NCBI GenBank assembly: GCA_011390955.1
Contig: JAABRM010000006.1
Coordinates: 1-64,000, forward strand
Direction of reading: 5' to 3'
Source of the DNA: Oscillatoriales cyanobacterium
GTDB taxonomy: Bacteria; Cyanobacteriota; Cyanobacteriia; Cyanobacteriales; Laspinemataceae
Length of the DNA stretch: 64,000 nt
Shown: positions 1-7,000 of the stretch, in pieces
Layout: each line of letters begins with the position of its first letter
Numbering within the stretch: position 1 is the stretch's first letter
Notes under the pieces: model-generated
What the model was told of the DNA's origin: nothing
What the model saw: only the letters and a program-made list of their open reading frames with translations
The model's database searches: none
Position numbers and translations under genes: made by a program

Positions 1-107
1 AAACCGTGACCCCAATTGTAGGCATGGCGAGCTACTCCCGCGTGACGAGCGAGTTGTTGCCGTTGGGTTTGATTGATTTTAAGTTGTGTTTTAAACCCTA
101 ATAACAT
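1..107 (-). CDS. tnpB: TnpB/OrfB family transposon nuclease, N-terminus only (cut by window edge)
   Basis: Read on the minus strand from an ATG at 107, the first 35 codons give MLLGFKTQLKINQTQRQQLA followed by RHAGVARHAYNWGHG. This is the N-terminal helix-turn-helix region of TnpB/OrfB proteins of IS200/IS605-type elements: an early LGFKT strand, then a conserved GVARHAYNWG helix. TnpB proteins are RNA-guided DNA endonucleases that help retain the element. The rest, including the RuvC-like domain and the guide RNA at its 3' side, lies beyond the left edge, so activity cannot be judged. It lies immediately beyond the truncated end of the GIY-YIG gene, which suggests that element caused the truncation. 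Confidence 0.8.
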   Translation of the reverse strand, partial: MLLGFKTQLKINQTQRQQLARHAGVARHAYNWGHG

Positions 108-181
108 GGAGTCATAATTCCGACGCGCTTAACCAGATCCAATCTTACCACAACTAATGACCAGATTGACCATTCAGTTTC

Positions 182-550
182 TCAAAATCTTACTCGATGC
201 TCTGGAAATTTCTGACGATTTGAGTAAGTTTGGGTAAGATTGGGTAAGTTTTCGGCTTCTTTAGTGAACCCTTGGGAGTCCAGGGGTTCTGGGAGGGCGC
301 GACATTCCGCCGATTCCCGCAAACGTTCCAGTCGCACCGCATAGAGGCGCTCGAAAATATCCCGATCGCCCATAAGTTGAGGCAGTCGGCCTTTTTCGGC
401 AACAAAGCGATCGATTTCCTCAAAACCGGCGATAATTCGCTCTTCTCTGGGGGAATATTCGCGAGTTGGTTCCGGGGCGATATTTACCCCCAACTCAGCC
501 AGCAGTTCTAAATCTTCATCGGTGGTCAATTTAGGTGTGGATTTAGCCAT
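182..550 (-). pseudogene. GIY-YIG nuclease family protein, N-terminal part only
   Basis: The start is the ATG at 550, which overlaps the helicase stop by 8 bp (ATGGCTAA), as expected for translational coupling. The first 90 or so residues (TPREERIIAGFEEI-like stretch, then GRLPQ, DIFERLYAVRLERLR and EPLDSQG) match the N-terminal region of proteins annotated as GIY-YIG nucleases that accompany DEAD/DEAH helicases. After residue 90 or so the sequence becomes an unrelated tail (FTKEAENLPN) ending at 182, and no GIY-YIG core is seen. Family members are about twice this length. I infer a truncated, probably dead gene, with the TnpB-type element beginning just beyond it. A long upstream alternative start (586) is unlikely. 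Confidence 0.65.
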
Positions 551-939
551 TGTTTTCCTCTTTAACTTTCCGTTGCAGGAAGGCAACCCCTTCTGCCATC
601 CGTTTTTCCCAAGGATCGGCGGCAGTGAGAGACGGCAACCTGCCTCTTTCTTGTTTGAACCGCCGGGCCCGTTTTGCTAACTCTCGCGCTTCTTCTACGG
701 TGAGATTGACTCGTTTGGCCGCGATCGCCTCTGCGACCAGTTTCAGTCGTTCCTCGCTCATGGACTTTGCTAGAATCGCATAAGCTTCCCCAAAGGGATT
801 GATCCGGTCGATCAAATCGATCTCTAGGTCGGTTACGGATAGGGCAAATTTTCTTACCCCATCAATCAGGGCGGTATTTTTCGCCGCTAATTCATCATTT
901 TCGTTGATGGTTTTCTTCGCTTGTTGTACCAAATTAATC

Positions 940-976
940 GCCGCGATTCCCTCCGGGACGCTTCGCGATCGCGTGT
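940..976. repeat. Palindromic 'GCGATTCCCTCCGGGACGC' repeat inside helicase
   Basis: A short element running from GCGATTCCCTCCGGG to GCTTCGCGATCGCG interrupts the helicase coding frame. Close variants occur at 1690-1725, 3886-3935, 27491-27525, 32009-32045, 54013-54050, 60066-60150 and 61898-61932. The common parts are a GCGATTCCC start, a GCTTCGCG core and a GAATCGC end, which pair with each other. Confidence 0.7.
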
Positions 977-1547
977 TGGCGGACTGCTTCTCGATCGCCT
1001 TCATCGAGGTTGGGGAATTTCTCTTTAATAATTTTCCCCATCCGCAATTGGGTCAGTTCTTCTGGCACCAATTCCTCATCAAATAGACCGCGCTCGATGG
1101 TCTGTTTATCTTGGACAAAAGCCGTCACCAGTTCCGTTAAATCTTCCCGGCAAATGCGATCGGCTTCCGGGCTTTTCGGCACCGCTAAACCCTTAATTTC
1201 TAATTGAATTTGCCCCGTTTTTAGGTTAACTCCCACATTGCATCGACTCGGATCGTAGCCACTTTCTCCGTAGTCAAAACCGGGAGTCGGTTGATTGTCC
1301 CGTTGATTGTCTAGTTGATTGTCCTGGCGCTTGGGTTTGAACTCAAAGCGGGGCGCGAGTACCTGTTCCATTAGGAGGCTGGCAGCGATCGCCTTAATAG
1401 TGTGATTAATCGCCTCAGTGACAGCAATTTCGCAGGCATCCGGTTCGGCAATTAAATTAGTAAACCGGGCGCGAGTTTTACCGGGGGCATCGCGGGTAGC
1501 GCGACCGATAATCTGGACAATTTCCGTTAAGCTAGAACGGTAGCCCT

Positions 1548-1625
1548 ATGTAGGGGCAAAGCATTCGGGCAATAATTTCTCTTGTTAACCCGCAAATTTA
1601 ATATCCGAATGCTTTGCCCGTACAG
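1548..1625. repeat. 78-bp MITE-like element with terminal inverted repeats
   Basis: The ends TGTAGGGGCAAAGCATTCGG and CCGAATGCTTTGCCCGTACA are inverted repeats of 20 bp with one mismatch. The 38-bp core shows no coding. On the minus strand it falls between codons for CEHA and GYRSSLTE of the helicase and brings in stop codons, so it is a clear insertion. No transposase is encoded. Confidence 0.75.
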
Positions 1626-1934
1626 CGTGTTCGCACCAAATCCAATCAAAACCTTCTTTGGCCATCCCCAGGGCGATGATAATATCCACGCGATTCCCTC
1701 CGGGACGCTTCGCGAACGCGGTTATTTTTCTGGGCGGGGTCTTTTAGGGCAGCGGCCACCTTATCCCGCTTCGTCAGGTCATCATCTACCAGATCGGCAA
1801 TTTTCAAAATCTTGCCATCGGCGGTTTTTACCAGTTGAAATCCTGTGTTTGGATCGGTGCCTTGCCATTCCCCTAGTTCCTCAATAATATGTTCTACTTC
1901 CCGGATTTTGTCCTTGGTACTTTCGCGGGAGAAG

Positions 1935-2000
1935 AAACCGGGTTTCTGCGACAATTTAGGCTTCGTACCGATAGCTTGGTTAAGAAACCCGGTTTCTGGA
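1935..2000. repeat. Pair of GAAACCGGGTTTC repeats in opposite orientation
   Basis: Two copies of the 14-base palindromic core GAAACCGGGTTTCT (1937-1950) and GAAACCCGGTTTCT (1984-1997) flank about 33 bp inside the helicase pseudogene. The same core recurs at about 2364, 2410, 14263, 20230, 20249, 20894, 21955, 30079, 52629, 53956, 54751, 54804, 57008 and 57058. It is a dispersed small repeat of this genome. Confidence 0.8.
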
Positions 2001-2347
2001 GCCGAATAGTTTTCTCGGTGGGATTTAGTACCTCCATGATTGCATCGAAGTTGTCACCGGCGTAAAAATAATAGCCGATATCGAGGTTTTTTAGATATTG
2101 ATAACCGTTAAGTTGTTCATAATAAGTATAGGTGACAGTGTGAAATTTGGCTTCATCTTCGGGATGTAAAACCGCTTCGGCATCTCCCCGAAAATAAGAT
2201 CCGGTCATGGCGACAATATGGGTTTTATCGCGAGCCATCAGTTGACGAATGCGATCGCCTAGTTTATTGTCGGGATTATTAGAAACGTGGTGAAATTCAT
2301 CAACAGCAATCAGGCGTGAAGCGAAGCTATCGCGTCAGCGAATCGTC

Positions 2348-2388
2348 CAACAATTGTCATAGAAACCGGGTTTCTATGACAATTGTTG
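2348..2388. repeat. 41-bp near-perfect palindrome containing GAAACCGGGTTTC
   Basis: Arms of 20 bp starting CAACAATTGTCATAG and ending CTATGACAATTGTTG meet at a single central base. The centre is the dispersed GAAACC/GGTTTC core. The outer arm equals helicase coding sequence (Asn-Gln-Gln-Leu codons), so the insertion seems to have inverted and duplicated host sequence. A further core copy follows at 2410-2424. Confidence 0.8.
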
Positions 2389-2892
2389 ATTGGTGGCAAA
2401 GGTTTTCGTAGGAAACCCGGTTTCTGCCGCAAAGCGGAAAGTGGCATGAGTACAAACGAGGACTTTAGCATCGCTATCGAGAAATTTTTTCACGGCTTCT
2501 ACTTTACCGCCGTCGGTTCCCGGTGCGTCGCAGAGGTTCCACCGGGGTTCGACGTGCCAATCAGCCCAAAAGCCCGACTGACTCAGGGGTTCATCGTGAA
2601 AACTGGCCCCGTTCGCGTAGCGACTCCTTGGGAGTATCGCTTTTTCTGGGACAACGACGATCTCTTGTTTGAGGTTTTGGTTTTCTAGCTTATCCAGGGC
2701 AATGAACATCAGCGCCCGACTTTTCCCGGAAGCGGGAGGAGATTTAATCAGCAAATATTGTTCGCCCCGTTTCTGGTAAGCGCGTTCTTGCATGGGACGC
2801 ATTCCCAGGGCATTGATGCGGGTAGAGGTGCCGTCCTGGGCGTAGGTGACGGAAACAGAAGGAATTGCGATCGGGTTACTCATGGGTTAACG

Positions 2893-3062
2893 GGCTGTGA
2901 TGGTTTGTAGAGTTGGTAATGGTTATTTGTTGGTTGTTGTTTGTTGGTTGTTGTTTGTTGTTTGTTGGGTAGGGATTCTTTGTTTGTTGTTTGTTGGTTG
3001 TTGTTTTCCCTAATAACGAACAACTAACAACCAATAACGAATAACGAATAAATAACAACTAA
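2893..3062. repeat. Low-complexity TTGTTGG/TTGTTTG repeat tract
   Basis: Short units of TTGTTGG, TTGTTTG and on the far side AACAACC and AATAACG are repeated with near 7-base spacing. Open frames across it (for example 2876-3058) consist only of Asn/Gln/Thr repeats and are not genes. It separates the helicase start from the hepT gene. Confidence 0.75.
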
Positions 3063-3112
3063 TAGCTACTAAATTGGTGGGGAAAATTCCCCACGGGATG
3101 AAAGCAATATGT

Positions 3113-3451
3113 CTAATATTCAGGAGGAATCCGCAACTTTAGTTCCGAAATCAAATGTGGTATCTCGAACTGAACCACATCCCAAACGATATTAACGTTG
3201 ACATCATCATATTCATGGACTAACCGATTTCGCATTCCGTTGATTTCTTGCCAAGAAATGTTGGGTAAGGTTTGGCGAGTCGTTTCTGACACTCGTCTGG
3301 CTGCTTCGGCAATCACTAACAGCCGCCGAATGACTGAATCTTGAAGCTGAATATTACCAATGAACTCATCTTTATCACACTGATTTATGTAGCTCATAAT
3401 CAGTTCTGCGGATTGCAGCATATCAAGCAGAAATTGTATATCTCGTTCCAT
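3113..3451 (-). CDS. hepT: HepT-like HEPN RNase toxin (DUF86)
   Basis: This 112-residue all-helical protein has the HEPN catalytic signature Rx4HxY as R74-NRLV-H79-E-Y81 (RNRLVHEY), the active site of HepT RNases. HepT is the toxin of the HepT/MntA pair. MntA silences it by adding AMP to the tyrosine of this motif, which is established for the family. The gene follows mntA on the same strand and starts 29 bp inside it, so the two are translationally coupled. The length is normal and all key residues are present, so the pair may be active. Confidence 0.88.
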   Translation of the reverse strand: MERDIQFLLDMLQSAELIMSYINQCDKDEFIGNIQLQDSVIRRLLVIAEAARRVSETTRQTLPNISWQEINGMRNRLVHEYDDVNVNIVWDVVQFEIPHLISELKLRIPPEY

Positions 3452-3752
3452 AAATCACCTGGGCAGAGGAAAGGATTTCGCGACGGCGCAAATAATTACG
3501 GCTGGCTTCAATGCCCTGACGAGTAATCAGGTCAACGTCTCGATGAAAAATAGTTTTGAGTTCTGTTTCCATAAGGTCTAGGGTACTGAATGTGGGGTGA
3601 GCATCTGGGTGAAATTGCACCATAACATCAATATCGCTATCGGGGCGGAAGTCATCGCGCAAAATAGAGCCAAATAGGGCAAATTCTGTAACCTGCCATT
3701 TTTGACAAAACTCGGCGATTTTTTTCATATAAATTTCGATTGATTTTATCAT
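3423..3752 (-). CDS. mntA: MntA-like nucleotidyltransferase antitoxin
   Basis: This minimal nucleotidyltransferase of 109 residues carries the GSx10DxD motif (G28-S29, D40, D42: GSILRDDFRPDSDIDV). It should transfer AMP to the partner HepT toxin and so inactivate it. The start at 3752 is chosen because GGGAG lies about 6 bases upstream; the alternative ATG at 3728 has none. It is the first gene of the mntA-hepT operon. A copy of the methyltransferase 3' end lies just upstream, at 3766-3872. Confidence 0.85.
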   Translation of the reverse strand: MIKSIEIYMKKIAEFCQKWQVTEFALFGSILRDDFRPDSDIDVMVQFHPDAHPTFSTLDLMETELKTIFHRDVDLITRQGIEASRNYLRRREILSSAQVIYGTRYTISA

Positions 3753-3765
3753 TAGTTGCTCCCTT

Positions 3766-3872
3766 GACTTTTCCGTTTAGCAAATTCGCTGGGGTTTATT
3801 TTCATAGATTATTTTAGTATATAAATCAATTTTTTGCGGTTCGTTCCCTGTCGTCCCTTTATTTTAAACATT
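3766..3872. repeat. Copy 1 of the methyltransferase 3'-end repeat
   Basis: On the minus strand this reads like the last 100 bases of the methyltransferase at 7124-7230: it includes TTGATTTATATAC and, near the end, CTAAACGGAAAA. Other copies are at 5710-5750, 6047-6156 and 6501-6592. Copies 1 and 3 are nearly identical for over 90 bp and continue into GGGACGACAGGGAACGAACC. It does not encode an intact peptide here. Confidence 0.75.
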
Positions 3873-4104
3873 ATGAGCGATTCGCTTTAGCGATCCGCTT
3901 TGCGGAATCGCGTAGCGTTCCTGCGAGGGAATCGCGGCGGTATTGTTCACGGGGGAGTGAGAATATCTTCCGCGCACGCACGGTCGCAGTGAAGAGGAGA
4001 CACTCCAATTTCTTTCCGGCTGACAACTAGATTTGCGTTTAAGCACTTAAACTCTTAATTCGCAAGGGTTTGAAGCCTTTTAGCTTTGCTTTATGGATTT
4101 GCGT
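3873..4104. repeat. Palindromic repeat cluster and tail sequence
   Basis: Bases 3876-3935 contain nested inverted repeats (GCGATTCGC, GCGATCCGC, GCGGAATCGC, GGGAATCGC). Bases 4022-4055 and 4088-4112 share the words GATTTGCGTTTAAGCACTT. The open frame 3864-4046 runs through these repeats and is not a credible gene. Confidence 0.6.
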
Positions 4105-4323
4105 TTAAGCACTTTCATGCCCAAAAAGGATAGATATTGGGACAGCTATTACGGCCAAAGATTCACCCACAGCATTAAATATTTCTAAAACACAGCCTTT
4201 TTCGCCGTTACTGGGGTGAGAGACAAAATCAACCAGTGTGGCGATATCTCCTGCTCTCAGGTTATATTCTGGGACATCACAGGTTAAGGCGACTTCTTGG
4301 TATAGTTCTAGGGTCATGTTCAA
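4105..4323 (-). CDS. DUF4926 domain protein, copy A
   Basis: A 72-residue protein starting MNMTLELYQEVALTCDVPEY matches the DUF4926 family: small beta-rich proteins often next to toxin-like genes. Its ATG overlaps the PIN gene stop by 4 bp (ATGA). It is almost identical to copy B at 5064-5315 over residues 1-62. Its C-terminus then changes to ILFGHESA where copy B has IVEVLSSDEILTV, so copy A has lost its normal end. Function is unknown; an antitoxin-like or accessory role is inferred only from context. Confidence 0.7.
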   Translation of the reverse strand: MNMTLELYQEVALTCDVPEYNLRAGDIATLVDFVSHPSNGEKGCVLEIFNAVGESLAVIAVPISILFGHESA

Positions 4324-4736
4324 TTCTCCTTTATTTGATTTAAAAGTTCGGTGGGAGAATAAATCGGCAGGTTACTACCGACGAAATCTTTCCGATCGCG
4401 GGTGACAATGCCATCAAGTTGATTTTGAATCGCGCAGGCGAGTTGAATACTGTCTTCAAAATCTGTCAGTCCAACCCTAAGAGCGGTTTCGACGGTATGG
4501 CGATCGACGGCACAAAATCGGAGGCCGATCGGGAGCCGATTGATGGCAGCTAAAGCGACTTCACGACCTTCGGTTTTACGGATGATGTAGAAAATATTGG
4601 TGATGCTGGTGGCAGCAATATAACCATCTAAATTGCCGCGTTCAATTTGCTCGAAAAGAGCGATCGCACTTTCGACAAAGGGTTCCCGTTCTAGGATTAG
4701 GTCTAGGACGACGTTGGTATCAATAAGAATTTTCAA
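4320..4736 (-). CDS. PIN domain RNase toxin (VapC-like)
   Basis: This 138-residue protein has the PIN acidic residues in order: D6 in MKILIDTNVVLD, E in the N-terminal third (AATSITNIFYII region), D in GLTDFEDSIQLACA, and D in IVTRDRKDF. PIN toxins cleave RNA using metal ions held by these residues. The length is normal for the family. The small protein at 4746-4979 lies 9 bp upstream and is the probable antitoxin. DUF4926 follows with a 4-bp overlap, so the three form one operon. Confidence 0.85.
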   Translation of the reverse strand: MKILIDTNVVLDLILEREPFVESAIALFEQIERGNLDGYIAATSITNIFYIIRKTEGREVALAAINRLPIGLRFCAVDRHTVETALRVGLTDFEDSIQLACAIQNQLDGIVTRDRKDFVGSNLPIYSPTELLNQIKEN

Positions 4737-4745
4737 GGGTTCGGC

Positions 4746-4979
4746 TTACTGGTATTTTTGGGTCAGATAATCGGTATATTCTGCTTGCAGTTCATCATCA
4801 CTGGGGGCAGGTCCGGGACGTTTGGCGATGCCTCGGAGTCCAGTCAGAGTGCCAGAGGGAATAGGCTGAATGGAAGAGAGTTGTTTTTGCTGAATAAATT
4901 CGGCGAAGTCCAGGACTTCTTGGATTTGGTTTTCTGGAAGGGTTTGAATTAGTTGATGGAGTTTTTCGGCGGCTGTCAT
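4746..4979 (-). CDS. DUF2281-type antitoxin with repeat-derived insert
   Basis: The first 35 residues (KLHQLIQTLPENQIQEVLDFAEFIQQK) are the DUF2281/VapB-like antitoxin helix. The middle segment QPIPSGTLTGLRGIAKRPGP is encoded by a diverged copy of the palindromic GCGATTCCCTC repeat read in frame. The C-terminal end (DDELQAEYTDYLTQKYQ) is the usual toxin-binding tail. It heads the PIN operon and ends 9 bp before the toxin start. The in-frame repeat is unusual but leaves both functional parts. Confidence 0.75.
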   Translation of the reverse strand: MTAAEKLHQLIQTLPENQIQEVLDFAEFIQQKQLSSIQPIPSGTLTGLRGIAKRPGPAPSDDELQAEYTDYLTQKYQ

Positions 4980-5040
4980 AGTTTTTAGGAAGTGAGTTGG
5001 TTTGACTTGGTTTGATTTGTTGTATTATGCCCGATCGCGT

Positions 5041-5066
5041 TAAGTAGGTGGGCATAAATAAATTCA
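5041..5066. repeat. Solo end of the TAAGTAGGTG MITE
   Basis: TAAGTAGGTGGGCATAAATAAATTCA matches the inverted-repeat end of the MITE family at 7001-7126 and 25273-25427. It lies exactly at the stop of the DUF4926 copy B gene, without a second end nearby. Confidence 0.6.
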
Positions 5067-5315
5067 GGCTTTAGCTAAAGACCGAACGGTCAAGATTTCG
5101 TCAGAACTTAACACCTCTACTATAGATATTGGGACAGCTATTACGGCCAAAGATTCACCCACAGCATTAAATATTTCTAAAATACAGCCTTCTTCGCCGT
5201 TACTGGGGTGAGGGACAAAATCAACCAGTGTGGCGATATCTCCTGCTCTCAGGTTATATTCTGGGACATCACAGGTTAAGGCGACTTCTTGGTATAGTTC
5301 TAGGGTCATGTTCAA
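5064..5315 (-). CDS. DUF4926 domain protein, copy B
   Basis: This 83-residue full-length copy has the same N-terminus as copy A (4105-4323). The last three bases overlap the end of a solo MITE terminus. It starts with a 4-bp ATGA overlap with the DUF6883 gene upstream. In copy A the same arrangement is seen with a PIN gene. The shared DNA runs from about 5120 to 5326, including the start and a few upstream bases, and matches 4126-4332. The family has no established activity; the constant coupling to a different partner each time suggests a module that can be re-paired. Confidence 0.75.
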   Translation of the reverse strand: MNMTLELYQEVALTCDVPEYNLRAGDIATLVDFVPHPSNGEEGCILEIFNAVGESLAVIAVPISIVEVLSSDEILTVRSLAKA

Positions 5316-5641
5316 TTCTCCTTTAGTGGTTTGAGTGTCACGAACTGAAACTTTTTATCAACTTGTCGTTGCAGCCAAATTGTAACAACAGATAGGTTTA
5401 CACCATTTGCACCAACCAATTCTCCTACAACTTGATAGAAGGTTCCATACTCATTAGTTCTATCTTCAATCGCTTCACTGATTTTTGTAAGCGACTGAAT
5501 AGCGACTTTCAATGCTTCTGGATTTTCGGTTGTAAATCCAGCCTTTGCTAAAAACTTAGACTTATCATTCCTAGCTTTCTGCACCAGTAGGTAACGGATT
5601 ATTTTATCGTCTGGAATAATTGCATCTTCTGGGATCTTCAC
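5312..5641 (-). CDS. DUF6883-like protein
   Basis: This 109-residue protein begins MKIPEDAIIPDDKIIRYLLV and includes KARNDKSKFLAKAGFT and, near the end, VVTIWLQRQVDKKFQFVTL. This is the pattern of the DUF6883 family, small proteins often found with DUF4926. Members of this fold resemble domains of bacterial toxins, but no activity is established for it here. It overlaps DUF4926 copy B by 4 bp and is the first gene of the pair. Confidence 0.65.
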   Translation of the reverse strand: MKIPEDAIIPDDKIIRYLLVQKARNDKSKFLAKAGFTTENPEALKVAIQSLTKISEAIEDRTNEYGTFYQVVGELVGANGVNLSVVTIWLQRQVDKKFQFVTLKPLKEN

Positions 5642-5709
5642 TTCAAAACTCCTATGGCTCTGCTATTTAATTGCCTAAAGGTGTAAGTTCTGTACGATTA
5701 TTTATCTTT

Positions 5710-5750
5710 TTTCCGTTTAGCAGACTTTTTCCCTGGGGTTTGTTGGCTAA
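5710..5750. repeat. Copy 2 (short) of the methyltransferase 3'-end repeat
   Basis: TTTTCCGTTTAGCAGACTTT and the following CCCTGGGGTTTGTTGGCTAACC match the last 40 or so bases of the methyltransferase at 7130-7175. It overlaps the stop region of the UPF0175 gene. Confidence 0.65.
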
Positions 5751-5998
5751 CCACGGCTAACTTCCTCCGTGAGTTCTTCTGGTGTGGTCTGAAATGGGGA
5801 AACCCCAAATCGATTAAGGGCTTGCAGAAAAGCTTGACGGTTGATGCCTGCAATTTCGGCAGCTTTGGATTGGGAAATCATCCCGACTTCATACCACTTG
5901 ACTACGGCAGCAATGAGTAATTCTTGGGCGAATTCGTCTGGGGTGCTGCGGAGGACAGAAAAGGCACTTTCAGGTAAATTGAGTTGAATTTGAATCAT
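5747..5998 (-). CDS. UPF0175 family protein
   Basis: The 83 residues MIQIQLNLPESAFSVLRSTP, then EFAQELLIAAVVKWYEVGMISQSKAAEIAGINRQAFL, match UPF0175 proteins: a short beta strand followed by a helix-turn-helix resembling the DNA-binding part of antitoxins. UPF0175 genes usually sit beside a PIN-like toxin. No such partner is adjacent here, so it may be an orphan antitoxin. Methyltransferase-tail repeats lie on both sides (5710-5750 and 6047-6156). Confidence 0.8.
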   Translation of the reverse strand: MIQIQLNLPESAFSVLRSTPDEFAQELLIAAVVKWYEVGMISQSKAAEIAGINRQAFLQALNRFGVSPFQTTPEELTEEVSRG

Positions 5999-6046
5999 CG
6001 AATTAGGCTTATGAATGGTGGGTAGTTTGATATGGATATGATGATT

Positions 6047-6156
6047 TAGTTTTCCGTTTAGCAGACTTTTTCCCTGGGGTTTATTTTCATAGATTATTTG
6101 AGTATATAAATCAATTTTATGCGGTTCGTTCCCTGTCGTCCCTTTATTTTAAACAT
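6047..6156. repeat. Copy 3 of the methyltransferase 3'-end repeat
   Basis: This copy shares TTTTCCGTTTAGCAGACTTT, GGGTTTATTTTCATAGATTA and AGTATATAAATCAATTTT with copies 1 and 4, and the first block with the authentic gene end at 7128-7200. It lies between the nucleotidyltransferase stop and the UPF0175 start. Confidence 0.75.
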
Positions 6157-6160
6157 TCGG

Positions 6161-6481
6161 TCATAGCAAGACTCCTTCTTGGCGGATATTCCGAAGCAGC
6201 GCGTTGTTGCGGGTTTGGTAGTCGATTTCGTCCATGAAAAGGCAGGTAATCACCACATCATAGTGCAGGGAGAGATCCGCAACAATTTTGCCCGTGCGTT
6301 TGATTTCTTCGCTCGGATTAACGGGCGATCGCAACACCACGAGGACATCAATATCCGACTCTGGTTCTTGGTCGCCACGGGCTTGGGAGCCAAACAGGGT
6401 CAGGTGGACGAGGCGATCGCCGTAGAGCGCGATCAGGTCTTGTTTAAGATAGTTGAGGATGGGTTTCAGAATCGGATTCAT
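6161..6481 (-). CDS. Nucleotidyltransferase domain protein (MNT), orphan
   Basis: This 106-residue protein has G31-S32, D43 and D45 in GSQARGDQEPESDIDV, the minimal nucleotidyltransferase site. It closely resembles the protein at 60453-60773, which is followed by its HEPN partner. No HEPN gene follows here; a methyltransferase-tail repeat takes its place. The start at 6481 (MNPILKPILNYL) is preferred over the longer frame to 6610, because the extra 43 codons are the repeat at 6501-6592 read in frame. It is probably an orphan antitoxin. Confidence 0.8.
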   Translation of the reverse strand: MNPILKPILNYLKQDLIALYGDRLVHLTLFGSQARGDQEPESDIDVLVVLRSPVNPSEEIKRTGKIVADLSLHYDVVITCLFMDEIDYQTRNNALLRNIRQEGVLL

Positions 6482-6500
6482 AGTTTCGTCTCGTTTCTTT

Positions 6501-6592
6501 AGATTTCCCTTTAGCTGGCTTTTTGAGCGCAGACTTTTTCGGGGTTTATTTTCATAGATTATTTTAGTATATAAATCAATTTTATGCGATCG
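6501..6592. repeat. Copy 4 of the methyltransferase 3'-end repeat
   Basis: This copy shares GGGTTTATTTTCATAGATTA and TTTTAGTATATAAATCAATT with copies 1 and 3. It carries a small extra segment (CTGGCTTTTTGAGCG). It lies between higA and the nucleotidyltransferase gene. Read in frame it falsely extends the latter. Confidence 0.75.
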
Positions 6593-6610
6593 CTCGCATT
6601 TTTCAGCCAC

Positions 6611-6904
6611 TTATGTCATGGCAGTAATTTGCTCATAAATTTCTCGATTTTCTGCCTGGGCTTGACGCAGATCGTACTGGGTCTGTAAGTTCATCCAAAA
6701 CTGAGCGCTATTCCCAAAATATTTCGACAACCGTAGGGCTGTGTCTGCGGTAATACTGCGTTTTTCAGACAATATTTCGCCAATTCGGGTTTGGCTTACA
6801 CCAATATCTTTGCTTAACCGATAGGGGGTAATATTGAGTGGTTCCAGAAATTCTAGCCGCAGAATTTCCCCTGGATGAATGTTGGGTAAACGCTCGTTAT
6901 CCAT
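6611..6904 (-). CDS. higA: HigA family antitoxin (XRE helix-turn-helix)
   Basis: This 97-residue protein begins MDNERLPNIHPGEILRLEFL, the usual HigA start. An XRE helix-turn-helix follows (YRLSKDIGVSQTRIGEILSEKRSITADTALRLSKYFG), then the HigA tail FWMNLQTQYDLRQA. HigA neutralises the RNase HigB and represses the operon. The higB gene immediately upstream is only a remnant (6912-7000), so this antitoxin is probably left without a target from this locus. Confidence 0.88.
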   Translation of the reverse strand: MDNERLPNIHPGEILRLEFLEPLNITPYRLSKDIGVSQTRIGEILSEKRSITADTALRLSKYFGNSAQFWMNLQTQYDLRQAQAENREIYEQITAMT

Positions 6905-6911
6905 ATTTTTT

Positions 6912-7000
6912 TTAGTGGTAATCTACAATTTCAACTCGATCGGCATTGTTTTCATTTGTCCATACAAAACAAATGCGCCACCGATCGTTAATGCGGATAC
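6912..7000 (-). pseudogene. higB: higB toxin remnant, C-terminal third
   Basis: Minus-strand translation gives RKLSIRINDRWRICFVWTN then ENNADRVEIVDYH and a stop, ending 8 bases before the higA start. This is the conserved C-terminal part of RelE/HigB-type RNases. The sequence is cut at about 7000 by the MITE at 7001-7126. Beyond the MITE lies the methyltransferase gene, so the N-terminal two thirds are gone, and with them toxin activity. Confidence 0.8.

Larger units (their letters stand above)
543..2883 (-). pseudogene. DEAD/DEAH box (SF2) helicase, broken by repeat insertions
   Basis: Pieces in different frames line up as one helicase. Motif I appears as SPPASGKSRA near 2735. A DEFH Walker B box reads on the minus strand near 2290. 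A TGSYFRGD motif-III-like stretch follows near 2200, then VDIIIALGMAKEGFDW near 1660, and motif VI (QIIGRATRDAPGKTRARF) near 1490. The C-terminal part ends EENNG at 543. Reading is broken by small repeats at about 945-975, 1548-1625, 1690-1725, 1935-2000, 2300-2440 and 2605-2640, with several stops and frame changes. An intact protein would be near 750 residues. It pairs with the downstream GIY-YIG gene and probably belonged to a restriction-like system with the methyltransferase at 7.1-9.9 kb; that grouping is inference. Confidence 0.75.

Noticed and set aside
2876-3058. Open frame rich in Thr, Asn and Gln on the minus strand
   Set aside because: It is the translation of a low-complexity TTGTTGG tract.
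6481-6610. N-terminal extension of the orphan nucleotidyltransferase
   Set aside because: The 43 extra codons are a copy of the methyltransferase-end repeat; homologues start at MNPILK-like positions.
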